This document shows, piece by piece, positions 50,922-59,885 of a DNA stretch of 64,000 nt. This DNA comes from a bacterium SCSIO 12643 (lineage in GTDB: Bacteria; Bacteroidota; Bacteroidia; Flavobacteriales_G; Salibacteraceae). Every line of letters starts with the position of its first letter. The stretch's first letter is position 1. Below the pieces are notes generated by a model, which saw nothing but the letters and a program-made list of their open reading frames with translations, was not told the DNA's origin and ran no database searches. The stretch spans positions 806,001 to 870,000 of the forward strand of contig CP073750.1 in the NCBI GenBank assembly GCA_024398135.1, written 5' to 3'. The position numbers and the translations under genes were made by a program.

Positions 50922-52322
50922 TTACAGGCCGTATTGACTTAACATCCACACCAGTGCTGCCATATTCGCTGCGCCAAGTTCTAGTTCCCTTTGGTTAATG
51001 GCTTCAAACTTATCTGTAGCCGCATGATGGTAATCAAAATATCTTTGGGAATCCGGGCGGTATCCGATTAATAGTGTCTTTTCAGCATCTAAAGGACTAA
51101 TATCTGCTCCACCATGACCATACTCAATCGAATAAATATTGTATGGCTTAAACAATGGTAACCACGATGCTACTTTTTGCAGTCTCTGATCACGTGTTTG
51201 ACATACAAAATACCTGGGAGTAAATCCTCCTGCATCACTTTCTATTGCGGCAATTACATTTTCATTTTTTGACTTCACGGAATCTGCGAAGGCTTTCCCT
51301 CCTTTTAAACCATTTTCCTCGTTCATAAACAAAACGGCTCTCACGGTTCTTTTCGGCTTTAAGTCCAACCTTTTAAAAAGTCTTAACACCTCAACAGATT
51401 GCACACAACCTGCGCCATCATCGTGCGCACCGTCTCCATTGTCCCACGCATCTAAATGTCCTCCTATTACAATAATCTCTTCCGGTTTTTCTGTCCCGTA
51501 TATTTCTCCAATCACATTGTAGGATAAAGTATCTGGTAAAGTTTCGCAATTCATCTGATAAGAAAACTCCACATTAGGATTTACTTTTAAAGTTCTATGT
51601 AATTGGTTTGCATGATATGTACTAATCGCAGCAGAAGGAATACCTTCATTATCTTCTCTGCTCCCCATACTTCCAGTATGGGGATTCTTATCTACTATCG
51701 TTGTCAATGACCTTACAATAACACCAACAGCACCTTTCTCCTGTGCTACCCACGGCCCCGTCCATCTTTGTGCTCCACTTTTGCTATATGCATGAAAAGT
51801 TCGAATATATGCCGGATTCATCGCTCCGTTAAAAAAGACAATTTTACCTTTTACATCAGAATCATCCAGAGCTTCTAATTCTTCTACCGAATTCACCTCC
51901 ACTACTTTTGCAGAAAGTTCCTTCCCCCCGGTTCCAATAGAGCCTCCCAACGCACAAATATTTACAGGAATTTGATCAGTTCCACTTGTAAAATACGCTG
52001 TTTCTTTATCACCCCGTACCCAATGTGGTACCATAACAGGTTGAAGATATACCGTGTCAAACTTGTAAGACTCCATGACTCTTTTCATATATCTCACCGC
52101 TTTAGCCGCCTCAGGAGAACCGCTTAATCTACCTCCTATATCATTACATAACTTCTCCAGTACTTCATAACATTTACCGGATGTCAACTCCTTATCAAAA
52201 ATCTGTTTAAAAGTGCTTTTTTCTACTTTAAGAATACTATCTATTTCAGATGTATTCGCGGATTGCGCATAAGACGAAACCGACCAAACAGTTAGTACGA
52301 TCAGGGTATAAACTATTCTCAT
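50922..52322 (-). CDS. M28 family zinc aminopeptidase/carboxypeptidase, exported
   Basis: A 466-residue secreted metallopeptidase. Signal peptide: about 1-19 (ending SSYAQ). A protease-associated (PA) domain lies at about 130-250 within the fold. Zinc ligands follow the M28 order: IGGHLDAWDNGDGAHDDGAG (His and bridging Asp), FMNEENGLKGG (catalytic Glu and ligand Glu), IESDAGG (Asp) and DYHHAATDKFE (final His). All metal-site residues are present, so it is probably active in the periplasm or outside the cell. It is convergent with the Crp/Fnr gene and follows the bifunctional nuclease gene with 65 bases between. Confidence 0.91.
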   Translation of the reverse strand: MRIVYTLIVLTVWSVSSYAQSANTSEIDSILKVEKSTFKQIFDKELTSGKCYEVLEKLCNDIGGRLSGSPEAAKAVRYMKRVMESYKFDTVYLQPVMVPHWVRGDKETAYFTSGTDQIPVNICALGGSIGTGGKELSAKVVEVNSVEELEALDDSDVKGKIVFFNGAMNPAYIRTFHAYSKSGAQRWTGPWVAQEKGAVGVIVRSLTTIVDKNPHTGSMGSREDNEGIPSAAISTYHANQLHRTLKVNPNVEFSYQMNCETLPDTLSYNVIGEIYGTEKPEEIIVIGGHLDAWDNGDGAHDDGAGCVQSVEVLRLFKRLDLKPKRTVRAVLFMNEENGLKGGKAFADSVKSKNENVIAAIESDAGGFTPRYFVCQTRDQRLQKVASWLPLFKPYNIYSIEYGHGGADISPLDAEKTLLIGYRPDSQRYFDYHHAATDKFEAINQRELELGAANMAALVWMLSQYGL

Positions 52323-52387
52323 AAGTTCAATTATTTGGATGTCAAAGTAAGGGAAAAACTAATGATGCACAAGAAAAGGATTTAAAT

Positions 52388-52966
52388 CTACCCTCTTCTG
52401 TTTATTTCATCTCTATATCGGGAGGCCGATTCATAGTCTTCTGTTTCTAGAGACTCATTTAATTTATCGTTGAGTTCTTTTAGACTCATACTGGACAGAT
52501 CATCTGAAGAGGTCATTTCATTAATTTCATTCTCTACCAAATCATCATCTACGGGTTCAATTGGCATACTCGCTTTATCCAGGATAAAGTTATATACAAA
52601 TATTGGGGCATTATATCTTACTGCCATTGCGATGGCATCAGAGCTACGAGAATCAATCTCGTGCTCTGTTATTCCATCTGTTATAATCAATTTCGCATAA
52701 AAAATACCATCTACCAGATTATACACCAACACCTCTTTTAAACGTAAATGGAAGTTGTCCATTACATTTTTAAAGGTATCATGTGTAAATGGTCTTTGTG
52801 GCTTCATGTTTTCCAGAACAACCGCAATAGCCTGCGCCTCTGGTCCACCAATTACAATTGGCATTCTTCTTCGCCCTTCCTTTTCTTTTAATAATAAAAG
52901 GTAAGCACCAGCTGAAGTCTTTCCGTACTCCAATCCCTGAAGAATGATTTCAATTTTTATAGCCAC
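52388..52966 (-). CDS. Bifunctional nuclease family protein with C-terminal UVR motif
   Basis: A 192-residue protein. The bifunctional-nuclease (DUF151) domain covers about 1-130: LLLKEKEGRRRMPIVIGGPEAQAIAV, then THDTFKNVMDNFHLRLKEVLV, then IDSRSSDAIAMAVRYNAPIFV. A short acidic linker leads to a UvrB/UvrC-type motif at the C-terminus (SLKELNDKLNESLETEDYESASRYRDEI). The two together occur in many Bacteroidota and other phyla. Plant and archaeal members cut DNA and RNA, but the bacterial role is not settled. It follows etfBA, as in other flavobacteria, and has its own promoter element. Confidence 0.9.
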   Translation of the reverse strand: MAIKIEIILQGLEYGKTSAGAYLLLLKEKEGRRRMPIVIGGPEAQAIAVVLENMKPQRPFTHDTFKNVMDNFHLRLKEVLVYNLVDGIFYAKLIITDGITEHEIDSRSSDAIAMAVRYNAPIFVYNFILDKASMPIEPVDDDLVENEINEMTSSDDLSSMSLKELNDKLNESLETEDYESASRYRDEINRRG

Positions 52967-53001
52967 AGTAGTATAGTCTTATTTTTTACAACGTCAATAA
53001 A

Positions 53002-53009
53002 CAAATTTA
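53002..53009 (-). promoter_or_regulatory. Bacteroidota -7 promoter element for the bifunctional nuclease gene
   Basis: Minus-strand TAAATTTG matches TAnnTTTG, 35 bases upstream of the ATG, between etfA and the nuclease gene. Confidence 0.5.
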
Positions 53010-53055
53010 ATTGATCTCTTAAAATGGATCAATAAAACCTGTCTGGTTTATCTTT

Positions 53056-54024
53056 TTAGTTACTGGCTTTAAATGCTTTAACAGCTTCCACTAACTTAGG
53101 AACCACTTCAAAAGCATCTCCTACAATACCGTAATCAGCTGCCTTAAAGAATGGTGCTTCAGGATCTGTATTAATTACAACAATCACCTTACTACCATTT
53201 ACACCTGCCAAGTGTTGAATTGCTCCGGAAATACCAATCGCAATGTATAAGTTAGGACGAATAGCTAAACCAGTTTGTCCAACGTGCTCATGGTGAGGTC
53301 TCCAATCTAAATCAGAAACCGGTCGAGAACAAGCTGTAGTCGCTCCTAAAGCACTTGCTAAATCTTCAACCATTCCCCAGTTCTCAGGTCCTTTTAATCC
53401 ACGACCGGCAGATACAACCAATTCAGCTTCTGGAAGAGGTACTTGTCCACCTAAATCTTCTTTACGTGTTTCTTTTAAAGTAACCTTCGCACCTATAACA
53501 TTTCCGTTAAAATCTTCAATTGCTGGACTACCAGTCATTTCAACCGCACCTACAGAATTTGGCATGATACCAACAATTCTTACCGCACTAGAAATTTTCA
53601 CTCTTGCAAACGCTTTTCCTGAGAATACAGCACGTTTAACTACAAAACCATCCGATAATTCAGGATAATCTAATACACCTGCAACCAAACCAGCTTTCAT
53701 TTTAGCGGATACAATCGGTGCCACAGATTTTCCTGTTACATCATATGAAAAAATGATCGTATCTGCTCCAACTCTTGTTGCTGCTTCTTCTACAATTGAT
53801 GCCATTTGAAAAGGTTGAACTTCATTGATGTTTCTTTCAACCATAATCTTACCCGCACCGTAATTTCCTAATTTGTTGAATTCCTCATCGGAAGCACCAC
53901 CAAAAGAAATAACGTTTAATTCAGTTCCGGCATCTGATGCCAATTTCGCTCCATAAGAAACTGCCTCAAAAGAAGCTTTTACGAGTTTACCTTCTGAACT
54001 TTCTGCAAAAACTAATACTGACAT
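53056..54024 (-). CDS. etfA: Electron transfer flavoprotein, alpha subunit
   Basis: EtfA binds FAD and, with EtfB, carries electrons from acyl-CoA dehydrogenases to the quinone pool. The 322-residue length is normal. The N-terminal domain ends near 190; the FAD-binding C-terminal domain has VVSAGRGLKGPENWGMVEDLA, then the SRPVSDLDWRPHHEHVGQTG segment and the signature LYIAIGISGAIQHLAGVNGSKVIVVINTDPEAPFF (in outline, about 257-291). It is 2 bases from the etfB stop. Confidence 0.96.
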   Translation of the reverse strand: MSVLVFAESSEGKLVKASFEAVSYGAKLASDAGTELNVISFGGASDEEFNKLGNYGAGKIMVERNINEVQPFQMASIVEEAATRVGADTIIFSYDVTGKSVAPIVSAKMKAGLVAGVLDYPELSDGFVVKRAVFSGKAFARVKISSAVRIVGIMPNSVGAVEMTGSPAIEDFNGNVIGAKVTLKETRKEDLGGQVPLPEAELVVSAGRGLKGPENWGMVEDLASALGATTACSRPVSDLDWRPHHEHVGQTGLAIRPNLYIAIGISGAIQHLAGVNGSKVIVVINTDPEAPFFKAADYGIVGDAFEVVPKLVEAVKAFKASN

Positions 54025-54026
54025 AA

Positions 54027-54767
54027 TTATATAACTTTAGCTTCGGTGTGTAATAATTCAACTAATTGCTCAACATTCTCTGCGTCAATCAACCTCACGG
54101 CAGATTTAGCTTCGGGCAATGAATATTCTATGATTTCTGTAAGTGCGTCTGCTTCAACCGCTGGAACTACTTCTAACTTTTTAGTTCTTGCAGCCATAAT
54201 TCCTCTCATATTTGGAATTCTTTGCTCAGCCATTCCCTTTGCAGCACTTAATACAAATGGCAATTCAGCTTCCAGCACTTCTTCACCACCTTGAACTTCA
54301 CGCTCAAAAGTCGCCACATTTCCATTCACATCTAATTTAGATGCACTTGGCAAATAAGGCATATCCATCATTCCGGCAATTAATCCGCCTACCTGACTTC
54401 CATTATAGTCTACAGTTTCTTTACCCACAAGGATCATATCATATCCTTTATCCTTTGCATACTCAGAAATTTGAGTTGCAACAAAATATGCATCTTTAGG
54501 TTCTGCATCAATTCTTACCGCATCATCAGCACCAATTGCCAATGCTTTACGAATAATTGGATCTGCGTCAGCTCCGCCTACAGTAATTGTAGTTACTGAA
54601 CCACCGTTAGCTTCTTTTAATTCCAATCCTCTTACCAATGCATACCATTCATCGTATGGGTTGATAATAAATTGAACACCTGCTTCATTAAACTTCGAAT
54701 TACCTTCTGTGAAGCTAATTTTTGAAGTTGTATCAGGCGCTTTACTTATTGCAACTAATATCTTCAT
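54027..54767 (-). CDS. etfB: Electron transfer flavoprotein, beta subunit
   Basis: EtfB is the partner of EtfA and normally binds AMP. It has 246 residues from the ATG at 54767; the frame is open for 15 codons more, but MKILVAISKAPDTTSKI is the family start. Motifs: FIINPYDEWYALVRGLELKE, then GADDAVRIDA, then VGKETVDYNGSQVGGLIAGMMDMPY (in outline, about 118-142). It is the first gene of etfBA, with a promoter element 24 bases upstream. Confidence 0.96.
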   Translation of the reverse strand: MKILVAISKAPDTTSKISFTEGNSKFNEAGVQFIINPYDEWYALVRGLELKEANGGSVTTITVGGADADPIIRKALAIGADDAVRIDAEPKDAYFVATQISEYAKDKGYDMILVGKETVDYNGSQVGGLIAGMMDMPYLPSASKLDVNGNVATFEREVQGGEEVLEAELPFVLSAAKGMAEQRIPNMRGIMAARTKKLEVVPAVEADALTEIIEYSLPEAKSAVRLIDAENVEQLVELLHTEAKVI

Positions 54768-54791
54768 GTGTTTGTATTTTAAGTCGGTCAG

Positions 54792-54799
54792 CAAAAATA
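54792..54799 (-). promoter_or_regulatory. Bacteroidota -7 promoter element for etfBA
   Basis: Minus-strand TATTTTTG matches TAnnTTTG, 24 bases upstream of the chosen etfB ATG; it supports that start over the longer frame. Confidence 0.6.
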
Positions 54800-54933
54800 A
54801 CCAACAAATCATTAAATAGTTATGCCTGCATAATAAAAATCAGGCTATTTATAATAGGCGCGCGAAGATATATTATAAAGGGTTCTATACCGAATATTTT
54901 CAGTCGATTCTGAACAAATTAGTTCAAATTTAC

Positions 54934-54958
54934 CTAATAATGACTAGCTGATTATTAG
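54934..54958. repeat. 8-bp inverted repeat between divergent etfB and pdhB
   Basis: CTAATAAT (54934-54941) and ATTATTAG (54951-54958) are exact reverse complements with a 9-base spacer. The half-sites are about one and a half helical turns apart, the form of an operator. The 293-base gap holds no gene; a smaller GAAC/GTTC repeat lies at 54912-54925. Confidence 0.4.
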
Positions 54959-55030
54959 CGTAAAAGTGTCTGCGACAAAATAGTTGTAAAAATCTTCAAT
55001 CTCTATGAATCCAAAATATGACAAACTATG

Positions 55031-55038
55031 TATTTTTG
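55031..55038 (+). promoter_or_regulatory. Bacteroidota -7 promoter element for pdhB
   Basis: TATTTTTG matches TAnnTTTG, 22 bases before the ATG at 55061. Confidence 0.58.
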
Positions 55039-55060
55039 CCGCCTAGAAAAATAATTGCAT

Positions 55061-56041
55061 ATGCGAGTAATACAATTTAGAGAGGCGATTCAAGAAGCAA
55101 TGACGGAAGAAATGAGAAGAAACGAAGACGTTTTTCTTCTTGGAGAAGAAGTTGCTGAATACAACGGAGCATATAAAGCTAGTAAAGGAATGCTAGACGA
55201 ATTTGGTGCAAAACGTGTGATTGACACGCCAATTGCTGAATTAGGTTTTGCAGGTATTGCGGTGGGTGCTGCAATGAATGGCTTGAGACCGATTGTTGAG
55301 TTTATGACCTGGAATTTTGCCATCTTAGCAGCTGATCAAATTATAAACAGTGCTGCTAAAATGATGCAAATGTCAGGTGGTCAATTTGGAAACCCTATTG
55401 TTTTTAGAGGACCAAATGGTCAGGCAGGACAGCTTGCTGCTACACACTCTCAAAGTTTCGAAGCATTGTATGCGATGGTTCCGGGGCTTAAAGTAATTAC
55501 ACCGTCCACACCATATGATGCGAAAGGATTATTAAAAGCTGCGATTCGTGATGACAACCCGGTTGTTTTTATGGAAAGTGAAGCCATGTATGGTGATAAA
55601 GGTGAAGTACCTGAAGGAGAATATGTATTACCAATCGGTAAAGCGGATATTAAAAGAGAAGGTACGGATTGTACCATTGTTTCTTTCGGTAAAATCATCA
55701 AAAGAGCGCACGAAGCCGCTGAAGTTCTTTCCAAAGAAGGAATTGAAGTTGAAATCATAGATTTAAGAACTATTCGTCCATTGGATGTGGATACAATCAT
55801 TCAATCTGTAAAGAAAACCAACCGTGTGGTTCTTTTAGAAGAATCATGGCCGTTTGCTTCTGTCTCTTCTGAAATCACATACCAAATTCAGAATAATGCA
55901 TTCGATTATTTAGATGCACCAATCAGAAGGTTGACTCAATCTGACACGCCTTTTGCGTTTGCAAAATCGTTGATTGAAGAAGCTCTTCCTGGAGTTGAAG
56001 ACATTGTAAAAGCTGTAAAAGCTTCAATGTATAAACTTTAG
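55061..56041 (+). CDS. pdhB: Pyruvate dehydrogenase E1 component, beta subunit
   Basis: The beta subunit of the heterotetrameric E1, which decarboxylates pyruvate with thiamin diphosphate. The 326-residue protein starts at ATG 55061 (MRVIQFREAIQEAMTEEM); an in-frame TTG two codons earlier is less likely. Motifs: VFLLGEEVAEYNGAYKASKGM, DTPIAELGFAGIAVGAAMNGL, VFRGPNGQAGQLAATHSQSFE, and the transketolase C-terminal domain with IIDLRTIRPLDVDTI (about 230-245). The alpha subunit and E2/E3 genes are not in the window. Branched-chain 2-oxoacid E1 beta is the main alternative; the pyruvate assignment rests on overall resemblance. Confidence 0.9.
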   Translation: MRVIQFREAIQEAMTEEMRRNEDVFLLGEEVAEYNGAYKASKGMLDEFGAKRVIDTPIAELGFAGIAVGAAMNGLRPIVEFMTWNFAILAADQIINSAAKMMQMSGGQFGNPIVFRGPNGQAGQLAATHSQSFEALYAMVPGLKVITPSTPYDAKGLLKAAIRDDNPVVFMESEAMYGDKGEVPEGEYVLPIGKADIKREGTDCTIVSFGKIIKRAHEAAEVLSKEGIEVEIIDLRTIRPLDVDTIIQSVKKTNRVVLLEESWPFASVSSEITYQIQNNAFDYLDAPIRRLTQSDTPFAFAKSLIEEALPGVEDIVKAVKASMYKL

Positions 56042-56099
56042 ACCTCATTTGATTTATAAGGTTCTATTTGTTTAAAATTCTTAATAAAATATAAATAAA

Positions 56100-56107
56100 T
56101 ATATTTG
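56100..56107 (+). promoter_or_regulatory. Bacteroidota -7 promoter element for hppA, abutting a terminator hairpin
   Basis: TATATTTG matches TAnnTTTG and ends where the terminator stem begins, so a start a few bases downstream would lie inside the stem. Confidence 0.5.
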
Positions 56108-56136
56108 CGCCCCCTTTTATAAGGGGGCGTTTTATT
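56108..56136 (+). terminator. Rho-independent terminator after pdhB (in the hppA leader)
   Basis: CGCCCCCTT (56108-56116) and AAGGGGGCG (56121-56129) form a perfect 9-bp GC-rich stem with a 4-base loop, followed by TTTTATTT. Confidence 0.85.
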
Positions 56137-56158
56137 TAACTTAATTTAAAACTATAGA

Positions 56159-58969
56159 ATGGAATCAATGATGATTTACATGCCAATCGTATTGGCAGTA
56201 GTAGGTTTGGCCTACATGATGATGAAAAAGTCTTGGGTAATGAAACAAGACGCAGGTGATGGAAAAATGAAAGAAATTTCTGACCACATCTATGAAGGTG
56301 CTTTGGCATTCTTAAATGCAGAGTATAAACTATTAGCCATGTTTGTGGTTATTGTAAGTATTGCTCTTGCTGGAATTTCATTTATCGTTCCTACCACTCA
56401 TATAATGATTGTAATTGCTTTCATTTTTGGAGCTTTCTTTTCAGCATTAGCTGGAAATATGGGAATGAAAATCGCTACTAAAACAAACGTTAGAACAACT
56501 CAAGCTGCACGTACAAGCTTACCAAACGCCCTGGGTATTTCTTTTGGTGGTGGTGCTGTAATGGGACTTGGAGTTGCTGGACTAGCAGTTTTAGGTTTAA
56601 CAGCTTTCTTCATTGTATTCTATAATATGTTTATGGGTGGATCATGGACTTCTGTTGGAGACATGACCATCGTATTAGAAACTTTAGCTGGTTTCTCTTT
56701 AGGTGCAGAGTCTATTGCATTGTTTGCACGTGTTGGTGGTGGTATTTATACCAAAGCTGCCGATGTAGGTGCTGACCTTGTTGGTAAAGTTGAAGCCGGT
56801 ATTCCAGAAGATGATCCACGTAACCCAGCAACTATTGCAGATAACGTGGGGGATAACGTGGGTGACGTAGCAGGTATGGGTGCCGATTTATTTGGTTCTT
56901 ATGTGGCAACCGTATTAGCAGCAATGGTATTGGGTAACTATATCATTAGAGATATGGGTGGTGACATCACTACCGAAGGTTACGGTGGTATTGGACCGAT
57001 TCTTTTACCAATGGCAATTGCCGGTGCAGGTATTATCATTTCTATGATTGGTACTATGTTGGTAAAAATCAAAAGCAATGATGCTAAAGAATCTGAAGTG
57101 ATGGGTGCACTAAACATCGGTAACTGGGTTTCTATTGCATTGGTAGCAATTTCAAGTTACGTTTTCACTGTAGAATTATTACCAGAAACAATCAGCATGG
57201 AATTCTTTGGGAAAGGATTAGTAGATGTTCCTGCGATTAACGTATTCTACGCAACATTAGTAGGTCTATTTGTAGGGGGTGTTATTTCATCTATTACCGA
57301 GTACTATACCGGACTAGGTAAAAAACCAATTTTAGAAATCGTAGAAAAATCAAGTACGGGTGCAGCAACCAACATTATTGCTGGTTTGGCAACAGGTATG
57401 ATTTCTACTTTCTCTTCTGTTATCTTATTTGCTTTAGCTATTTGGGGTTCATATGCATTGGCAGGATTCTACGGGGTAGCATTAGCGGCATCTGCAATGA
57501 TGGCCACTACAGCTATGCAATTAGCGATTGATGCTTTCGGCCCAATCGCGGATAATGCTGGTGGTATTGCGGAAATGAGTGAGCAAGATCCTATCGTTCG
57601 TGAACGTACAGATATCCTGGATTCAGTTGGTAATACTACTGCTGCTACAGGTAAAGGTTTCGCGATTGCCTCTGCTGCGTTAACTTCTTTAGCGTTGTTT
57701 GCGGCATACGTTACATTTACAGGAATTGACGGAATTAACATTTTCAAAGCACCGGTATTGGCAATGCTTTTCATTGGCGGTATGGTACCAGTTGTATTCT
57801 CTGCATTAGCAATGAATGCTGTAGGTAAAGCTGCAATGGAAATGGTATATGAGGTAAGACGTCAGTTCAAAGAAATTCCTGGTATCCTTGAAGGAAAAGG
57901 GAAGCCAGAATATGATAAATGTGTGGCTATTTCAACCCAGGCTTCTTTGAAGCAAATGATGTTACCAGGATTATTGACTATTGGCTTCCCAATTGTTATT
58001 GTAGTTGTTCCTATGGTAATGGGAATTGACAACAACCTTATCGCTGAAATGTTAGGTGGATATATGGCTGGTGTAACTGTAAGTGGTGTTCTTTGGGCGA
58101 TCTTCCAAAACAACGCTGGTGGTGCATGGGATAACGCTAAAAAATCATTCGAAGCAGGTGTTGAAATTAATGGTGTAATGACTTACAAAGGGTCTGACGC
58201 GCATAAAGCAGCTGTTACTGGTGATACTGTAGGTGATCCATTTAAAGATACTTCTGGTCCTTCAATGAATATCTTGATTAAGTTAACCTGTTTGATTGGT
58301 TTGGTAATTGCTCCAATCTTAGGTGGTCACTTAGACAGTGAAGATCACGGTGATGGATTAACTAAAGAAGCTGCAGCTCATATTGATGCTGAAATCGAAG
58401 CTATGGAAACGGAAGAAGCGCAATTAACTCCGGCTAAAGATTTAGCTGAGCTTAATGGTGCGTGGAACATTGACGAATCTCATACTTATGTGGATTTCGG
58501 AATTCGTCACTTATTAGCTACTTCTAAAGGTAACATTAATAAAGTATCTGGTTCAATCGACTTTGGTACAGATTATACTGCTACTAAAATGAATATCTCA
58601 ATTGATGTAAATGCGATCAACACTTCTAACAAAGACAGAGATGATCACTTGAAAAACGAGGATTTCTTTGATGTAGCAAAATACCCAACTATCGATTTCG
58701 TTTCTAATAGTATTTCTGTTGAAGGAGATCGTTATGTAGCACATGGACAATTAACTATGCACGGTGTCACTAAAGATGTTTCAATTCCATTTGAATATTT
58801 AGGTAATCAAGAATCTCCATTCAAAAAAGGATTGTACGTTGCTTCTTTAGTAGGTAACTTAAAAATCTTAAGAAGTGATTACGGAATGACTTATACTGCT
58901 GTAGGAGCTCTTGGAGATGAAGTTTCAATTGAAATTTCTGCTGAAATTGATCAAATGAGAGGTGAATAA
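56159..58969 (+). CDS. hppA: Membrane-bound proton/sodium-pumping pyrophosphatase fused to a C-terminal YceI domain
   Basis: Residues 1-725 are a complete membrane pyrophosphatase with about 16 hydrophobic helices, which couples pyrophosphate hydrolysis to cation pumping. The catalytic signature is intact at about 197-245 ([20 protein letters not shown], with [12 protein letters not shown]), as is the C-terminal [25 protein letters not shown], with Ala where K+-independent enzymes have Lys, suggests the K+-dependent class; H+ versus Na+ is not decidable here. After an acidic linker (about 726-765) a YceI lipocalin-like domain follows (about 766-934: [58 protein letters not shown]). There is no stop or frameshift between them. 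Pyrophosphatases of this class end in the periplasm, where YceI proteins act. Confidence 0.93.
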   Translation: MESMMIYMPIVLAVVGLAYMMMKKSWVMKQDAGDGKMKEISDHIYEGALAFLNAEYKLLAMFVVIVSIALAGISFIVPTTHIMIVIAFIFGAFFSALAGNMGMKIATKTNVRTTQAARTSLPNALGISFGGGAVMGLGVAGLAVLGLTAFFIVFYNMFMGGSWTSVGDMTIVLETLAGFSLGAESIALFARVGGGIYTKAADVGADLVGKVEAGIPEDDPRNPATIADNVGDNVGDVAGMGADLFGSYVATVLAAMVLGNYIIRDMGGDITTEGYGGIGPILLPMAIAGAGIIISMIGTMLVKIKSNDAKESEVMGALNIGNWVSIALVAISSYVFTVELLPETISMEFFGKGLVDVPAINVFYATLVGLFVGGVISSITEYYTGLGKKPILEIVEKSSTGAATNIIAGLATGMISTFSSVILFALAIWGSYALAGFYGVALAASAMMATTAMQLAIDAFGPIADNAGGIAEMSEQDPIVRERTDILDSVGNTTAATGKGFAIASAALTSLALFAAYVTFTGIDGINIFKAPVLAMLFIGGMVPVVFSALAMNAVGKAAMEMVYEVRRQFKEIPGILEGKGKPEYDKCVAISTQASLKQMMLPGLLTIGFPIVIVVVPMVMGIDNNLIAEMLGGYMAGVTVSGVLWAIFQNNAGGAWDNAKKSFEAGVEINGVMTYKGSDAHKAAVTGDTVGDPFKDTSGPSMNILIKLTCLIGLVIAPILGGHLDSEDHGDGLTKEAAAHIDAEIEAMETEEAQLTPAKDLAELNGAWNIDESHTYVDFGIRHLLATSKGNINKVSGSIDFGTDYTATKMNISIDVNAINTSNKDRDDHLKNEDFFDVAKYPTIDFVSNSISVEGDRYVAHGQLTMHGVTKDVSIPFEYLGNQESPFKKGLYVASLVGNLKILRSDYGMTYTAVGALGDEVSIEISAEIDQMRGE

Positions 58970-58993
58970 TCCACTCTTTATATAGATAAAACT

Positions 58994-59026
58994 AAAAAGG
59001 CTGAATCAATTGATTCAGCCTTTTTT
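58994..59026. terminator. Bidirectional Rho-independent terminator (hppA / lipoprotein gene)
   Basis: AAAAAGGCTGAATCAATTGATTCAGCCTTTTTT is a perfect palindrome: a GC-containing stem flanked by A and T runs, between converging genes. Confidence 0.9.
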
Positions 59027-59044
59027 ATGTCTCATAATTTAATC

Positions 59045-59824
59045 CTAATTCTCTAAATATTTGTATTCATAAAAATCGATTGTTTGATTATTCGTATCCA
59101 ACGCAACTTTGGTTAATATATATCCTTCTTTATTGTATGAATACTTGTAACGTTTTAATTCCGTTTCATACACAATTTGCCCTCCGCCCATTGGAGTCGT
59201 TTGAATATTAACGATTTGCTCCACCGGATTATTCACTGAAATAGAAACTTCGTCCAAAGAAACCATCCAAAATCGATGTATTGGATTATTGAATTGCTCA
59301 AAAGAATAAGTGATCGATTCATTGATCTCTTCATTGGGGTTCACAGCATTGTATTTACATTTATCTACATTACCATACGCATTAATGGAAAACTCCCCGG
59401 TAAATGACAAATCCTTCTTACTCCAACCAATCTTTCTCATTCTGTCTTTATTATCGTAGGTAATATTATACACCTTTTCATCAGGTGTTCCTTTTCCCTC
59501 TTCAATAATTGTAAGTAACCCTTTTGAGTCATACACATAATGTGTATTCAAACGTGAATCATCTTTAGCTGAAACCCTGGTCGCCAGGGTTAATTTTCCG
59601 TTGTCGTAATGAAATTCCGAGTAATCTGTAAGCTCCCCTTTGTTATTATAATGATTTAGGTTCAATAACTTCGAAGAAGTGTATATATATTCATTTTGCA
59701 GTGCACCATTCCGCAATACTTTTACCGTATATCTCTTATCAGAATCTGGTTCTATATTATCTTTCTTACACGCACCAAATAAAACCAAGGATGTAAGTAC
59801 AATAAAGGTTATTGTTTTTTTCAT
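59045..59824 (-). CDS. Lipoprotein with YD-repeat-like beta units, function unknown
   Basis: A 259-residue protein with a lipoprotein signal peptide (MKKTITFIVLTSLVLFGACKK; lipobox LFGAC, Cys19, then KKD). The body is made of short beta-hairpin units such as YNNKGELTDYSEFHYDNGKL, HYVYDSKGLLTIIEE, NITYDNKDRMRKIGW and YKYSYNKEGYILTKV, resembling RHS/YD repeats or the DUF4595 group of Bacteroidota lipoproteins. It is probably held in the outer or inner membrane and faces the periplasm or the surface. No enzyme motif is visible. It is a single-gene unit between converging and diverging neighbours. Confidence 0.82.
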   Translation of the reverse strand: MKKTITFIVLTSLVLFGACKKDNIEPDSDKRYTVKVLRNGALQNEYIYTSSKLLNLNHYNNKGELTDYSEFHYDNGKLTLATRVSAKDDSRLNTHYVYDSKGLLTIIEEGKGTPDEKVYNITYDNKDRMRKIGWSKKDLSFTGEFSINAYGNVDKCKYNAVNPNEEINESITYSFEQFNNPIHRFWMVSLDEVSISVNNPVEQIVNIQTTPMGGGQIVYETELKRYKYSYNKEGYILTKVALDTNNQTIDFYEYKYLEN

Positions 59825-59885
59825 AAGATTAAATTTATTAGCTCAAAGCTAAAAAATAATCTTATAAAATTCTATCTCTTAGTTT

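Noticed and set aside
53015-53055. Terminator after etfA
   Set aside because: AAACC/GGTTT-type pairing is weak and has no clear U-run; read-through into the nuclease gene is as likely.
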